6,672 nucleotides of DNA from Nitrospira sp. (GTDB lineage Bacteria > Nitrospirota > Thermodesulfovibrionia > Thermodesulfovibrionales > SM23-35), in NCBI GenBank assembly GCA_016873595.1, contig VGWZ01000109.1, forward strand, positions 1 to 6,672. The letters run 5' to 3'. A program made the position numbers and the translations under genes. The notes beneath the pieces were generated by a model that was given only the letters and a program-made list of their open reading frames with translations, had not been told where the DNA came from and did no database searches. Each line of letters begins with the position of its first letter. Within the stretch, counting starts at the first letter, position 1. Positions 5,517 through 6,672 of this stretch are shown in pieces.

Positions 5517-6565
5517 CTGTCGCCAGGCCTCCTGATAGCTAAACCTACGGCAACAGCTGCCATGGGCGCTATTTCTTCTATATAGGTCACATCAAATCTT
5601 TTAGGTATTTCAATATTTCTAAAAGGCTCTATAACCTTAGTTTCAACCCCTATTCTTTCTGCAAAGGGTTTCAGAAAGTTTTTCATAAGTGCACACCCGC
5701 CACTGAGCACCACCTCATTGATATCTTCATGGACTGCTGAACTTCTGAAGTATTCGAATGAACGGTTCACCTCGCTGATTATTTCCTCTGATGCTGATTC
5801 AATCACAGAAAAGGCATCTTCTGAGGATACATTTTCAACTGGTTCACCCTTCTTAAGCCTTTCAGCGTTTTCGTAGGTCAGATTGAATTCCCTCTGAAGC
5901 GTCTCTGTGTGAAGGTTACTGCCAATTGCACTGTCTCTGGTAAAGACAGAAATACCTCCCTTGAGAATATTCATATTGATTGTACTTGCACCAATATTGA
6001 CAATAGCCACATTTTTATCTGGTTCAATTTCATAATTAATTTCATACATATTCTCAAGTGCAAACGAGTTAACATCAACAATCACCGGGTTAAATCCTGC
6101 CTCTTTTACAACAGAAACGTATTCATTTATTATGTCTTTCTTTACTGCAACGAGTATCACATCCATCTGGCCCGGTTCGCCCTTGGGTCCAAGGATCTGG
6201 AAGTCAAGATTGACTTCTTCAATATCAAACGGTACATACTGTTCTGCCTCGAAATTTATGGATTCTGAGAGCTCTTCCTCGGACATCTCAGGTAATGAGA
6301 TTCGTTTGATTATTACGGAAGAGTGTCCAGCGATACCAACAACAGAGTCCTTTGTCTTTACCTTCGACTTTCTGAGCAGTTCTTTTAGAGAGTCTATGAG
6401 CCGGAAAGAGTCTATGATTGAGCCATCAACAATAAGTTCCGGGGGAAGAGGGAGCAAATCAAATAGCTCAAGCTCGTAGCCACCTTTTATATCTTTGAGT
6501 TGTACAATTTTAATATAACTTGAGCCTATATCTAAACCGACGGTACCCTTTTTACCTAAGAACAT
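5513..6565 (-). CDS. pilM: Type IV pilus actin-like ATP-binding protein PilM
   Basis: PilM is a cytoplasmic actin/FtsA-like protein. It binds nucleotide and the PilN N-terminus, connecting the alignment complex to the motor side of the pilus machine. The 350 residues match the usual family length. Visible features: phosphate-1 loop VGLDIGSSYIK (9-19); the PilM-type SHS2 region with LPEMSEEELSESINFEAEQY (91-110); VDVNSFALENMYE (163-175); phosphate-2 loop VNIGASTINM (189-198); FTRDSAIGSNLHTETLQ (208-224); the adenosine motif VVLSGGCALMKNF (285-297); and the C-terminal PMAAVAVGLAIRR. It is the first gene of the cluster. The ATG at 6563-6565 has no Shine-Dalgarno sequence and lies very close to a predicted promoter, so its mRNA may be leaderless. 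No upstream in-frame ATG/GTG/TTG precedes the nearest in-frame stop. An ATG five bases upstream (6568-6570) is in another frame. Confidence 0.97.
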   Translation of the reverse strand: MFLGKKGTVGLDIGSSYIKIVQLKDIKGGYELELFDLLPLPPELIVDGSIIDSFRLIDSLKELLRKSKVKTKDSVVGIAGHSSVIIKRISLPEMSEEELSESINFEAEQYVPFDIEEVNLDFQILGPKGEPGQMDVILVAVKKDIINEYVSVVKEAGFNPVIVDVNSFALENMYEINYEIEPDKNVAIVNIGASTINMNILKGGISVFTRDSAIGSNLHTETLQREFNLTYENAERLKKGEPVENVSSEDAFSVIESASEEIISEVNRSFEYFRSSAVHEDINEVVLSGGCALMKNFLKPFAERIGVETKVIEPFRNIEIPKRFDVTYIEEIAPMAAVAVGLAIRRPGDR

Positions 6566-6572
6566 ATCATTA

Positions 6573-6601
6573 TGAATATCAGAAAAAAACTATATTGTCA
6601 A
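6573..6601 (-). promoter_or_regulatory. Probable sigma-70-type promoter of pilMNOPQ
   Basis: The minus strand has a perfect -35 hexamer TTGACA (6596-6601), a 17-base spacer and the -10 sequence TATTCA (6573-6578), which matches only the TAT half of the consensus. It is preceded directly by TGA, giving an extended -10 (TGn). An A/T-rich run upstream of the -35 (about 6602-6622, AAAATTAAAAAAAT) resembles an UP element. Initiation about seven bases past the -10 would fall at about 6565-6567, at or next to the pilM start codon. Confidence 0.6.
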
Positions 6602-6619
6602 GTATTTTTTTAATTTTAA

Positions 6620-6638
6620 TATCGTAAGATTCACGATA
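6620..6638. promoter_or_regulatory. Inverted repeat upstream of the pil promoter, possible operator
   Basis: TATCGT (6620-6625) and ACGATA (6633-6638) form 6-base arms around a 7-base centre, starting about 19 bases upstream of the -35 hexamer. A separate 8-base palindrome, CCTTAAGG, lies at 6641-6648. Position and symmetry fit a regulator binding site, but short palindromes arise often by chance in AT-rich DNA and no known operator is recognised. Confidence 0.25.
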
Positions 6639-6672
6639 AACCTTAAGGAATTAGTTTAACAATCTCTCTATT

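Noticed and set aside
5909..6479. Two overlapping plus-strand open frames opposite pilM
   Set aside because: Both are antisense to conserved PilM motifs and show no recognisable protein features.

Overview
The window carries the type IV pilus alignment and secretin operon pilM-pilN-pilO-pilP-pilQ, read right to left on the minus strand. Two further minus-strand genes follow for secreted lipoproteins; the last runs off the left edge. A secretin, an inner-membrane PilN/PilO pair and several lipoproteins show a diderm (Gram-negative type) bacterium. Moderate-to-low GC by eye, lysine/glutamate-rich proteins, no aroK/aroB after pilQ (the usual gammaproteobacterial arrangement), and many short palindromic and period-7 repeats between genes fit a Nitrospirota or Desulfobacterota (former Deltaproteobacteria) lineage. 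That placement is an inference and is not proven by the sequence.

Layout from right to left: 6566-6672 holds a sigma-70-type promoter for the operon. pilM (actin-like, cytoplasmic) overlaps pilN by ATGA. pilN ends 9 bases before pilO. Between pilO and pilP lies a 167-base gap filled with GGGGAG-type palindromes. pilP overlaps pilQ by ATGA. After pilQ comes a 345-base gap with a period-7 repeat and a cluster of palindromes. Then come a 211-residue lipoprotein of unknown function, a 101-base inverted-repeat element, and the start of a lipoprotein with an Ig-like Big_1-type domain.

Together PilM (bound to the PilN N-terminus), the PilN/PilO coiled-coil pair and the lipoprotein PilP form the alignment complex. 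It joins the inner-membrane motor to the outer-membrane PilQ pore through which the pilus passes. All five proteins look complete and full length. The role of the two trailing lipoproteins is unknown; a surface or pilus-associated job is only suggested by position and by the Ig-like fold.

The core machinery is ordinary. The unusual signal lies in the repeats: three unrelated sequences share an exact 7-base period, and two of them lie inside the 5' ends of exported-protein genes (pilQ and the 211-residue lipoprotein). Every longer gap also holds a different palindromic repeat family, one splitting pilMNO from pilPQ and apparently supplying the pilP ribosome binding site. I saw no CRISPR array, tRNA, rRNA or transposase gene.
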